Positions 36,042 through 43,656 of a stretch of 64,000 nucleotides of DNA are shown here, piece by piece. The DNA lies in contig NZ_PCPP01000001.1 in assembly GCF_002979755.1 (NCBI RefSeq), forward strand, positions 528,665 to 592,664, written 5' to 3'. A program made the position numbers and the translations under genes. The stretch comes from Chryseobacterium culicis (GTDB lineage Bacteria; Bacteroidota; Bacteroidia; Flavobacteriales; Weeksellaceae). A model generated the notes under the pieces. It had not been told where the DNA came from and did not search any database. It saw only the letters and a program-made list of their open reading frames with translations. Positions within the stretch are counted from its first letter, which is position 1, and the number at the start of each line of letters is the position of its first letter.

Positions 36042-36379
36042 TAAAGATAAGCCGTTCGGTAAATTATGGTTTAAATGTACTTTATGCAGGCTTCATTCAT
36101 ATGGTGTTATTTTTCGCTCATGTCCTAATGGTTCTATGGATAAGTTGTTTAATAGTTAAATATTTGGTTATTAGTTATTTATTCTGGTGTTGATTATTTT
36201 CTGTCGAAATAAAAATGACACTGTTTGTTTTAAAATGGTGTCATTGGGTTTTATTGAACTTTAAATTATTTACAGGATGATGATGGAGGAATTGAAGAGT
36301 AGGATCATTTATGAGCTATCAGTTACTATTGCCTATGATGAAACTCTAAGTTTATAATCTCTATATTGAAAATATTTTC
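36042..36379. other. Non-coding gap before the pectin locus
   Basis: No supported gene. A 26-codon frame at 36277-36357 is noted but has no ribosome site or family. The stretch ends with the promoter of the DUF4861/PL10 unit. Confidence 0.4.
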
Positions 36380-36387
36380 TATTTTTG
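36380..36387 (+). promoter_or_regulatory. Candidate -7 box of the DUF4861-PL10 unit
   Basis: TATTTTTG fits TAnnTTTG and lies 22 bp before the start codon, which predicts transcription to begin near 36394. Confidence 0.5.
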
Positions 36388-36409
36388 GAGAAACTGTAGA
36401 CCTCTATGT

Positions 36410-37588
36410 ATGAATAAAGTAAGTTTTAAATTAATTTGCGCAATCGGTTGCATTTTTTCGTGTTTTTTATATGGTCAAAGATCTGTAAAGGTTGTTAATT
36501 CTTTGGATTTTTCCAGAAATGAGGTAGTGGCAATTCCCAGGACTATGCTGAAGTCATTCTTACATAAAAACAGTGAGGAGGAACTTAGAATAAAAGATGC
36601 AAAAGGGAAATGGTTACCAATTCAATGGATAGATTATGATGCTGATGGAAAAAATGAAGAATTACTTTTTCTGGTGAATATTGATGCAGGAAAGACCAAT
36701 GTATACTCTATTGTTGCGGATGGGAGTGTTCAAATTCCGGGAATCGGAATTTCTACCTATTCGAGATTAGTCCCGGAAAGAGTAGATGATTACGCCTGGG
36801 AAAATGATAAAATTGCTTTCAGGGTATATGGTCCAAAAGGCCAGCAGGAAGCTTTGCAGGGAATAAAAAGCAGTACACTTTCAAGCGGTGTGGACATCTG
36901 GCTGAAAAGAACAGACCAGCCTGTTATCAACAAATGGTATAAAGGTTATCTTACAGATCCTATGTATTATCATAAAGATACAAGAGGGGAAGGTTATGAC
37001 CCTTACCATGTGGGAAATAGCAGAGGAACAGGTGGAATTGGAATCTGGAAAAATGAAAAACTTCAGGTTTCCCAAAACTTTGTTACTTCCAGAACAATTG
37101 CTGAAGGTCCTTTAAGAACAGTTTTTGAACTGACTTATCAGCCATGGAGTGAATATGAAGTGAAAGAAACCAAAAGAGTTTCTTTGGATCTGGGTTCCAA
37201 CTTTTCTAAGTTTGAATCTGCTTTTGAATCAGAAAAACCTGTTCCTAATTATACTATCGGAATTACGTTGCATAAAAATGAAGGAAAAACCCAACTGAAT
37301 GATCAAAACGGATATTATCTTCACTGGGAGAAAATAGACGATGCTTTTGTGGGAGAAGGAATTGTTATAAATCCGAAAATCGTTGAAAAATCAATTGCTT
37401 TTACCTCTAATGTTCCTGATGAAAGTAATTTATATGTTATTACCAAGCCTTATAAAACCTTAACTTATTATGCCGGGTTTGCCTGGCAGAAAAGTGGGCA
37501 GGTTCAAACAGAGAAAGACTGGGAGAAAATGCTTCAGAAGCAGGCTAGTATCATTGCAAAACCATTAGTGGTGGAAGTAGGAGAGTAA
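36410..37588 (+). CDS. DUF4861-family secreted protein
   Basis: A 392-residue exported protein; a signal peptide ends near FLYGQ. The text VKVVNSLDFSRNEVVAIPRTML, LPIQWIDYDADGKNEELLFLVNID, YDPYHVGNSRGTGGIGIW and FELTYQPWSEYEVKETKRVSLDLGSNFSKFES matches DUF4861, a beta-sandwich family found in pectin and rhamnogalacturonan loci of Bacteroidota. Its reaction is not known to me. It is 29 bp upstream of the PL10 lyase gene. A LacI-type palindrome lies within its signal-peptide codons. Confidence 0.85.
   Translation: MNKVSFKLICAIGCIFSCFLYGQRSVKVVNSLDFSRNEVVAIPRTMLKSFLHKNSEEELRIKDAKGKWLPIQWIDYDADGKNEELLFLVNIDAGKTNVYSIVADGSVQIPGIGISTYSRLVPERVDDYAWENDKIAFRVYGPKGQQEALQGIKSSTLSSGVDIWLKRTDQPVINKWYKGYLTDPMYYHKDTRGEGYDPYHVGNSRGTGGIGIWKNEKLQVSQNFVTSRTIAEGPLRTVFELTYQPWSEYEVKETKRVSLDLGSNFSKFESAFESEKPVPNYTIGITLHKNEGKTQLNDQNGYYLHWEKIDDAFVGEGIVINPKIVEKSIAFTSNVPDESNLYVITKPYKTLTYYAGFAWQKSGQVQTEKDWEKMLQKQASIIAKPLVVEVGE
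36439..36452 (+). promoter_or_regulatory. LacI-family operator-like palindrome, intragenic
   Basis: CGCAATCGGTTGCA differs from TGCAATCGATTGCA at two positions. It lies about 45 bp after the predicted transcription start of the DUF4861-PL10 unit, inside the signal-peptide codons. It could act as a downstream roadblock operator or be chance. Confidence 0.5.
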
Positions 37589-37617
37589 TGAAGTGGTAAT
37601 TTTTTAAATAATATAAA

Positions 37618-38637
37618 ATGAATCTAAAAATATACACATGTGCATTAGGACTACTGTCGGTAACTTATTCTGCCCAGATTAAGGATACTCTGGCGGAAAA
37701 AATGCTGATCTATCAGCTTCCTAATGGTGGCTGGGGAAAACAGCTGGAAGATAAGTCGGTGGTAAACTATAGTCTGCCGATTGATAAAAATCTTTTAAGA
37801 AAGATAAAATCTACCGGGGATGATCATGCAACGATTGATAATAATGCAACATCCAGAGAAATCAACAGCTTGATTAAAGCGTACGCCACTACCAAAAATC
37901 CAGAATATTTAAAAGCTGCAGAAAAAGGAATCAATTATCTCCTTCTGATGCAGTATGAAAATGGAGGATTCCCACAGTATTATCCCAATACAGGGCTTTA
38001 TAGAAAGCAGGTGACTTACAACGATAATGCGATGATCAATGCTCTTACTGTTTTGTACAATGCTGCGGAAGGCAAGAATAATTTTGATGTGATTTCATCT
38101 TCTTTAAAAGAAAAATCAAAAATAGCTGTTCAGAAAGGTATTGGATGTATTTTAAAAACTCAGGTAGTTCAAAAGGGAAATCCTTCCATCTGGGCTGATC
38201 AGTATCATGAAATTACTTTGCAACCGGATAAGGCAAGAGCTTTTGAACCTGTTTCATTGGCTACGGGAGAATCAGTAGGAATTATAAGGTTTTTGATGCA
38301 GCAACCCGTGACTCCCGAAATAGAAAAGTCAATAAAAGCAGCAGTAGCGTGGTTTAAGCAGAATAAAATAGAGGGATATAGCTACAATGTTACCAAACAG
38401 AATGGTAAAGCAGTTAGAGTATTGGCTGAAGATAAAAATTCTGTGATCTGGGCAAGGTTTTATGATATTCATACCAATAAACCTTTGTTTGGAGACCGTG
38501 ACGGAAGTGTAAAATACAATTATAATGAAGTTTCGGAAGAAAGAAGAAACGGATATAGCTGGTTTGGTGATTTTGCAGAAAAACTTTTAGCTAAAGAATA
38601 TCCAAAATGGCTTGAGAAAAATAAACTGATTGAATAA
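37618..38637 (+). CDS. pelA: Pectate lyase, PL10 family, secreted
   Basis: A 339-residue pectate lyase that beta-eliminates polygalacturonate. A signal peptide ends near TYSAQ. Family PL10 features are YQLPNGGWGKQL, DDHATIDNNATSREI, ENGGFPQYYPNTGLYRKQVTYNDNAMINAL and WADQYHEITLQPDKARAFEPVSL, the last carrying the catalytic and calcium-site region, then WARFYDIHTNKPLFGDRDG. Near-normal length for a bare catalytic domain with no carbohydrate-binding module. Second gene of the DUF4861-PL10 unit and followed by a terminator. Confidence 0.92.
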   Translation: MNLKIYTCALGLLSVTYSAQIKDTLAEKMLIYQLPNGGWGKQLEDKSVVNYSLPIDKNLLRKIKSTGDDHATIDNNATSREINSLIKAYATTKNPEYLKAAEKGINYLLLMQYENGGFPQYYPNTGLYRKQVTYNDNAMINALTVLYNAAEGKNNFDVISSSLKEKSKIAVQKGIGCILKTQVVQKGNPSIWADQYHEITLQPDKARAFEPVSLATGESVGIIRFLMQQPVTPEIEKSIKAAVAWFKQNKIEGYSYNVTKQNGKAVRVLAEDKNSVIWARFYDIHTNKPLFGDRDGSVKYNYNEVSEERRNGYSWFGDFAEKLLAKEYPKWLEKNKLIE

Positions 38638-38652
38638 TAGATCTTTAACAGG

Positions 38653-38678
38653 AGCGGGTTTCAACCCGCTTATTTTTT
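38653..38678 (+). terminator. Terminator of the PL10 unit
   Basis: AGCGGGTT and AACCCGCT form a tight stem, then TTATTTTTTT, 16 bp after the stop codon. Confidence 0.88.
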
Positions 38679-38682
38679 TCAA

Positions 38683-38722
38683 ATAAAAAAAGAGCATCTC
38701 ATTTCTGAGACGCCCTCTTCCT
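38683..38722 (-). terminator. Terminator of the minus-strand PL1 gene
   Basis: On the minus strand AAGAGG..CGTCTCA pairs with TGAGATG..CTCTT and is followed by TTTTTTT. It ends the pectate lyase gene that starts at 39858. Confidence 0.82.
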
Positions 38723-38751
38723 TTTATTATTGCTATTATTAAAGCCTTCTT

Positions 38752-39858
38752 TTAAAACTGATCACAAACATTTCCTCCTAAAGTAGCGCCCGCATTAGCT
38801 GTTACATCTGCCTTTACATCTGCCACGTTAAGTTTTGTGATACTGTATGGCGGAGTGAATGCTGTTCCGCTTCCTGCTGTATTTCCGGTAACATTGATGA
38901 AACTGCTTCCGGATTGGGTTACTGCTGTAAATCCACTCATTAGGTTGATAGGCTCTTTTACATTTTCAAAAACATTTCTTTCTACCAGAATATTCGCCTG
39001 AACTCCTGCTGCAATACATTTGTTGCTTACAGAACTGTTGAAATAGCTGTTCAGGATATGAATTTTACCAAATCTTACTCTTGGCATACGCTCTCTGCAT
39101 CCAGGTGCCCACCAGCATCTGACAAAAGTGACATTCAGTTTTCCGGCATCAGCAGTGGCGCCGTCGCTGGATCCGATAAGGTTCGAGAATCTGTGATCAT
39201 CGGTTCCTCCCGAACCTCCTGGTTTTGGGGCTTTCAGATAATGGAATTTGGTATAGGAAACCGTAACATAGTCGGATTTGTTTTTGATATCGAAATTACC
39301 GTCAACCCCGTCTCTGAATTCACAATGATCAATCCATACATTTCTACAGTCGTCAAGAATAGCGTTATCCCAACCATCGGTGTCATAAGCACCCGGACCT
39401 TCAAAAATCAGATTTCGGATAATAATATTGTTACATCTTTTAATATTGATAATGCCTGAACCATCTTTGGTCTGGTTTGTAGAAACCAGTTTGGCTCCGC
39501 TTGTTCCATAGATTGTTTTTCCTGTTTGATCCTGAAGCGATAAACGGGTAGTGATGGTAATGGTTCCTGTTACTTTGATCACTTTCACAGCTGTATTTTC
39601 AATAGCCGCTTTTAACTGAGCGTAGGTGGAAACGGTTGTTTCTGCTGCTGTTCCGCCACCGGTAGTTCCTCCATTTTGAGAAGCCCATCCCGGAGCTACA
39701 CAATTGGCCAGAGGAACAATCTTTTGTGCGAGAGCATTTTTAATGTTGAGTTCGCTTTGTGTAAGGTCATTGTTGATTTCTTCCTGACCACATCCGGTTA
39801 AAGCAAAAGCAGAGGTTAGAGCGGCTGTTAATAAGGCCGTCTTAAACGTTGTTTTCAT
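38752..39858 (-). CDS. Pectate lyase, PL1 family, lipoprotein
   Basis: A 368-residue parallel beta-helix pectate lyase anchored by a lipobox (LTGC, Cys23). The PL1 core starts near residue 80 (YAQLKAAIENTAVKVIKVTGTI). IIIRNLIFEGP, WDNAILDDCRNVWIDHCEF (calcium-binding WIDH) and DHRFSNLIGSS mark the active-site face, followed by the CRERMPRVRFGKIHILNSYF strand with the catalytic Arg region. It is a single-gene unit with its own terminator and a LacI-type palindrome 111 bp upstream, so it likely belongs to the pectin regulon though it lies apart from the main operon. Confidence 0.92.
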   Translation of the reverse strand: MKTTFKTALLTAALTSAFALTGCGQEEINNDLTQSELNIKNALAQKIVPLANCVAPGWASQNGGTTGGGTAAETTVSTYAQLKAAIENTAVKVIKVTGTITITTRLSLQDQTGKTIYGTSGAKLVSTNQTKDGSGIINIKRCNNIIIRNLIFEGPGAYDTDGWDNAILDDCRNVWIDHCEFRDGVDGNFDIKNKSDYVTVSYTKFHYLKAPKPGGSGGTDDHRFSNLIGSSDGATADAGKLNVTFVRCWWAPGCRERMPRVRFGKIHILNSYFNSSVSNKCIAAGVQANILVERNVFENVKEPINLMSGFTAVTQSGSSFINVTGNTAGSGTAFTPPYSITKLNVADVKADVTANAGATLGGNVCDQF

Positions 39859-39969
39859 AGTTTATATTTTGTGATTTGTTCTGGTGTAAAATTATAGTAT
39901 TAATATTAAAGTATTTTATATTTTAATATATTAATATTTATATAATTATAATGTTGAATATTTTATTTG

Positions 39970-39983
39970 ATCAATCGGTTGCA
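39970..39983 (-). promoter_or_regulatory. LacI-family operator-like palindrome upstream of PL1
   Basis: On the minus strand TGCAACCGATTGAT is a degenerate TGCAATCGATTGCA site, 111 bp upstream of the PL1 gene. Related sites are at 36439, 57712 and 58398. Confidence 0.6.
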
Positions 39984-40080
39984 TTTTATATTTTGTTTAA
40001 ATATTGATTTGTTATTTTAAACTGTTCATTAAAAATGGCAGTATTTTATATTTTTAATGCTTTGTTTTTATTAAATTTTT

Positions 40081-40250
40081 CTCACAGATTTCACAGATCT
40101 CGCGGATCTTTTCATGATGATCGGCTCGACTTGCAAAACATGAAGAAACTCATAAAATATTTGTTGTTCAATTTTATCGGAGATAAAATCTTTGCGTCTT
40201 AAAAACGGATAGTATTTCAAATAAACCTTGCGCCTTTGCGTTTTTCCAAC
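40081..40250. repeat. Intergenic repeat, copy A
   Basis: Contains AAACCTTGCGCCTTTGCG...CCAAC (40223-40250), shared with copy B at 41557-41584, and TTTGCGTCTTAAAA near 40191, matched by TTGCGTCTTAAAA near 41528. The type is of 'CTTTGCGTC/CTCACAGATTTC' intergenic repeats common in Bacteroidota. Confidence 0.6.
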
Positions 40251-40264
40251 CTCTATTTATCTTA

Positions 40265-40603
40265 TTAAACAAAAAAATCTTCCCGAAAAGGTGTAAATGA
40301 ATCAATGAGCTTTCCCTCTTCAAGACACCTTACCCCATGGAAAATATTGGGCTGTGCAAAAAAGCCATCACCTTCCTGTAAAATTTTTGTTTCATTATCT
40401 ACTGTAACTTCAAACTTTCCGGAAGCGACATATGTGATCTGAGAGTGAAAATGCTGATGCAAAACTCCTACAGCATTTTTTTCAAATTTTACAATCGCCA
40501 TCATTATCTGGGAATTATATCCAACAAACTGCCTGGAAATACCATTTCCTAAATCTTCCCATGCAGTGTTCCCATTAAAGAATGGTTCTTTTTTGAAATT
40601 CAT
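40265..40603 (-). CDS. kdgF: KdgF-like cupin (unsaturated uronate isomerase-type)
   Basis: A 112-residue single-domain cupin. GNTAWEDLGNGISRQFVGY, MMAIVKFEKNAVGVLHQHFHSQITYVASGKFEVTV, EGDGFFAQPNIFHGVRCLEEGKLIDSFTPFREDFF match KdgF closely from end to end; metal ligands are the HxH pair, Gln and the late His. KdgF speeds ring opening of 4,5-unsaturated galacturonate to DKI, the substrate of KduI encoded across the locus. I chose Met at 40603 (MNFKKE) over 40642, because it matches the family N-terminus. It ends the minus-strand series and lies 46 bp after the acetylesterase gene. Confidence 0.85.
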   Translation of the reverse strand: MNFKKEPFFNGNTAWEDLGNGISRQFVGYNSQIMMAIVKFEKNAVGVLHQHFHSQITYVASGKFEVTVDNETKILQEGDGFFAQPNIFHGVRCLEEGKLIDSFTPFREDFFV

Positions 40604-40648
40604 TTTATCTTTTTTAATTAAAATTTTGTACGATCTGTACAATTCGTA

Positions 40649-41383
40649 TTATTTAATATACTTCTCTAAGCCTGTTTTCAGATCTTTCAAAGAAGTTACA
40701 GCCAGTTTTGCAATAGATTCTGCACCCAGCTTTGACAAATGGGTATCGTCATCTTTTCCTTCCGGATAATAAGGTTCATCACCTTTTTTATAATGCAGAT
40801 GCAGTTTTTTTGAGTTTTCCGGACCATAGGAAATTTCCAGCTGCTCTGACAATAATTGTAAATCCACAAAAGGAACTTTAAGATCATTGGCAACCATTCT
40901 GACCACCAAAGGATATTCTTTATGTGTATCCACCAAAACACCGTTCTCATTAAAATTTCTTCTGACAATAGACGTCATCAGAATAGGAATAGCACCTTTT
41001 AATCTCGCTTCAGTTACATATCTTTCAAGATTGGCTCTGTATTGAGTATACGGATTGGTAAATCGTATTGAGTCATTGATTTTCTGGTCATTATGTCCAA
41101 ACTGGATGATCACAAAATCCCCCTTCTTAAGCTGATTCATCACTTTATTCCATCTTCCTTCCGCTATGAAGCTCTTTGAACTTCTCCCGTTAGTTGCATG
41201 ATTCTGAAGGGAAATTCCAGAGGTCAAAAGAGAGGGAAGCATCTGCCCCCAGCCATGTTCCGGGTTTTTATCCGGATTTTCTTTATTGGCCATGGTAGAA
41301 TCACCAATGAGGAATAAAGTAGGTTGTTGTGCATAAGTGAGGATGGACAGGAAGAGGATGAGAAGGGTAAGTTTTTTATTCAT
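40649..41383 (-). CDS. Rhamnogalacturonan acetylesterase-type SGNH hydrolase (CE12-like)
   Basis: A 244-residue secreted esterase; signal peptide to about residue 18 (ILTYAQQ). Block I is GDSTMANK (catalytic Ser in GDS), block II NGRSSKSF, block III FGHNDQK, and block V DDTHLSKLGA with catalytic Asp-x-x-His. This set fits CE12 rhamnogalacturonan acetylesterases, which remove acetyl groups so lyases and hydrolases can act. A second such gene is at 45305. Confidence 0.9.
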   Translation of the reverse strand: MNKKLTLLILFLSILTYAQQPTLFLIGDSTMANKENPDKNPEHGWGQMLPSLLTSGISLQNHATNGRSSKSFIAEGRWNKVMNQLKKGDFVIIQFGHNDQKINDSIRFTNPYTQYRANLERYVTEARLKGAIPILMTSIVRRNFNENGVLVDTHKEYPLVVRMVANDLKVPFVDLQLLSEQLEISYGPENSKKLHLHYKKGDEPYYPEGKDDDTHLSKLGAESIAKLAVTSLKDLKTGLEKYIK

Positions 41384-41447
41384 TTTTATTTTATTTATTA
41401 TAATTCTTTTGTCTTGAAATCGAAGATCCTACATTGTTGAGCAAAAA

Positions 41448-41584
41448 GGTTGGGGAAGCGTAAAGACGCAAGTTTTTTATCTCTGATAAAATTGGTAGTA
41501 ACATCTTGCTGAAAATCTCTGATTTTCTTGCGTCTTAAAAGAGCATGATGTATTCAAAACCTTGCGCCTCTGCGATTATCCAAC
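41448..41584. repeat. Intergenic repeat, copy B, with terminal inverted repeats
   Basis: GGTTGGGGAAGCGTAAAGAC at 41448 is the imperfect reverse complement of the right end (CTTGCGCCTCTGCGATTATCC, ending 41584), so the 137-bp element can form a long hairpin. The right end matches copy A at 40223-40250 with only three changes. It sits between the CE8 and CE12 genes. Confidence 0.65.
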
Positions 41585-41590
41585 AATTAT

Positions 41591-42556
41591 TTATTTAGGG
41601 TTCCAGCCATCAAGGATTTTCTTTAAGGTGTAATTTTTAAGATCTTTTTTTGTCAATTGATGAGACCAGCTTACCCGTTTTGAAGGATTTCCACCATCAC
41701 CTTTGCTTCTGTATTCTGCGTAATAAGCGGTTTTTTCTTTATCAGGAAACATTTTGTCTCCTTTCCAGGGATTCCAGCCTTCGGGCAGAATGTGTTTTCC
41801 CATTTCCGTATTGATAAAAACTGTTTTAGCATACGGTCTCCATGGCCTTCCGAGATACACTTTAGACACCTCATCTTTAGCAATAAGCTTACAATCCAAA
41901 AATACCAATCCGTATTTTCTGTCAATTTCCGTGGCGGCAGCAGTGATGTAAGAATCGGCTAAGCTTTTAATCGTACAGTTTTTAAAAACAACGGTTGCCT
42001 GCCCGAAAATAAAATCGGTAGTTCCTTCTATATAACAGTTTTCAAAATACTGCCTGCTATGGTTGGTTGCAGCATAAAAAGTGTCCTGACAACCAATAAT
42101 ATCAGCGTTTTTCATTACAAAACGGTCTCCTTCTACATGAAGCGAAACCGCCTGTCCTTCATTGCATGAACTGTTTTGAACGGTCAGATTGCTGATTTTG
42201 ATATCATCACCCATTACCAGAAGAGTATAGGAGTTGAAAGTCGTCATCTTTTCATGAAAAGCATCAGGTTTTCCGGAGAAATCATTGTTGGTAATTATCG
42301 TATTGTTTCTGTTTTCCCCTTCCAGTGTGATCTTATGTTTCGAAGAAGGAATAATCACTTTCTCATAATAGATTCCTGTTTTGATTTTAATTAAAGCTTC
42401 TGCTGGTCCAAGATCTCTTACTGAATTGATTGCTTTCTGAATGGTGGTAAAATCTCCGCTTCCATCCTGAGCCACTGTAATGGTGATGTAAGGTTTGCTC
42501 TGTGTCCATAGAAACTGAACGATTGGCAGGAACAGAATTAAAAATAATTTTTTCAT
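41591..42556 (-). CDS. Pectinesterase (CE8), secreted
   Basis: A 321-residue pectin methylesterase that removes methanol from methylated pectin. A signal peptide ends near FLWTQS. Catalytic signatures are GQAVSLHVEGDR, GCQDTFY (oxyanion Gln and Asp), GTTDFIFGQATVVF (nucleophile Asp) and LGRPWRPYAKTVF (Arg and Trp). Full-length single domain. It precedes a repeat and the acetylesterase gene, and follows an esterase gene by 16 bp. It is one of two CE8 genes here. Confidence 0.93.
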   Translation of the reverse strand: MKKLFLILFLPIVQFLWTQSKPYITITVAQDGSGDFTTIQKAINSVRDLGPAEALIKIKTGIYYEKVIIPSSKHKITLEGENRNNTIITNNDFSGKPDAFHEKMTTFNSYTLLVMGDDIKISNLTVQNSSCNEGQAVSLHVEGDRFVMKNADIIGCQDTFYAATNHSRQYFENCYIEGTTDFIFGQATVVFKNCTIKSLADSYITAAATEIDRKYGLVFLDCKLIAKDEVSKVYLGRPWRPYAKTVFINTEMGKHILPEGWNPWKGDKMFPDKEKTAYYAEYRSKGDGGNPSKRVSWSHQLTKKDLKNYTLKKILDGWNPK

Positions 42557-42572
42557 AAGATCCGGTTAAAAA

Positions 42573-43481
42573 TTATTTCAACACTTTATTTAAAAAATCA
42601 ACAGTATAGTTCAATGTTTCAGTGAACCATGGCTCTGCAGACCAGAATGAGTGTGGAGAATCTTTGATCTCATGAAATTCAGCAGGAATTTTATAAATCT
42701 GAAGCTTCTTCATCATATCATCTCTTCCTGCATGAAATCTGGGCTGTGAACTGTTGATAAAAAGAGTAGGCGGAGTATTTTTATCAACATATTCTAGCGG
42801 TGAAGCTTCCGTCCAGTTTTTGAGATTGGTATTCCGGTCTCCATCCAGCCAATAGGAGGCGTAAGTACTTTCTTCAGCTTCAGGATGGATGAACGAAACA
42901 ATTCCGTCAATATTGATGATTGCCTTTATTTTGTTTTTGGCTTTTACGCCTACCAGGGTTGCCATCTGCGCTCCGGCAGACTCCCCAAAAACAACTATCT
43001 TCTTTTTGTCTAAAGAATATTTTTTGTGATGTGTAGTTAACCATTGAATAGCGGTTTCTATGTCTTCAATTCCGGCAGGATATTTTGCAGCATCCGCAAG
43101 GCGATAACCAACAGCAATGACTACAAATCCTTTTGAAGCTAATTCCATAGCCATATATTTTTCATTATCCTTGCTTCCGGAAATCCATCCACCACCGTGA
43201 ACCATTGCAATTCCTGCATGCTTTTTTGAATCATCAAGAGGGTAGTATACATCGGCTTTTAATGATGTTCCGTTGATGTTTTTGTATTCAATATCCTTGT
43301 CGATTTTAATATTGGGGGGAACAGGACGATCAATAGGGCTAATGGAGGGATGTTTTTTCTTTAATTTTTCAAAAGTTCCTTCATTGGTGTAAGGAGTAGC
43401 ATTCGGTCTGCTTACCTGCCCGAATGCCATCGTCCCTACAAAGAAAATAGAAATATAAGTATGTCTTTTGTTAAAAATCAT
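42573..43481 (-). CDS. Alpha/beta-hydrolase carboxylesterase, secreted
   Basis: A 302-residue esterase. A signal peptide to about residue 22 (TMAFGQ) is followed by HGGGWISGS (oxyanion hole), GESAGAQMA (nucleophile Ser) and SPHSFW (catalytic His), the pattern of HSL/BD-FAE-like esterases. In this setting it may remove acetyl or feruloyl groups from pectin side chains, by inference. It overlaps no neighbour; a 175-bp repeat-bearing gap separates it from the GH28 gene. Confidence 0.88.
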   Translation of the reverse strand: MIFNKRHTYISIFFVGTMAFGQVSRPNATPYTNEGTFEKLKKKHPSISPIDRPVPPNIKIDKDIEYKNINGTSLKADVYYPLDDSKKHAGIAMVHGGGWISGSKDNEKYMAMELASKGFVVIAVGYRLADAAKYPAGIEDIETAIQWLTTHHKKYSLDKKKIVVFGESAGAQMATLVGVKAKNKIKAIINIDGIVSFIHPEAEESTYASYWLDGDRNTNLKNWTEASPLEYVDKNTPPTLFINSSQPRFHAGRDDMMKKLQIYKIPAEFHEIKDSPHSFWSAEPWFTETLNYTVDFLNKVLK

Positions 43482-43501
43482 TTTGTCAGATTTTTACATT
43501 G

Positions 43502-43622
43502 AAACCATTAAGAATTTTAAGCTATTAAGATGAATGAAGAAAATCCTTCTGATTTTTAAGTGGAATTTGTAGTGCAAAGTCCTGCTTAATATTCTTAAAG
43601 ATTTAACTCATCTTAATGGTTT
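43502..43622. repeat. Intergenic inverted repeat
   Basis: AAACCATTAAGA (43502-43513) and TCTTAATGGTTT (43611-43622) are perfect 12-bp arms; inside lie further pairs such as ATTAAGATGA and AACTCATCTTAAT. The whole gap between the esterase and GH28 genes can fold as one long hairpin. It looks like a dispersed element but only one copy is in the window. Confidence 0.65.
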
Positions 43623-43656
43623 GTATAATTTCAGTTTTATTTTACTGCATTTCTAG

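Larger units (their letters stand above)
39859..40264. other. Non-coding region: PL1 promoter side and an intergenic repeat
   Basis: The left 220 bp are very AT-rich and hold the LacI-type operator at 39970-39983. The right part (40081-40250) is a dispersed-type repeat with words such as CTCACAGATTTCACAGATCT and CTTGCGCCTTTGCG. No gene is seen. Confidence 0.55.

Noticed and set aside
36277..36357. 26-codon frame with three tandem ATG
   Set aside because: Too short, no ribosome site, no family, and AT-rich context makes it likely chance.
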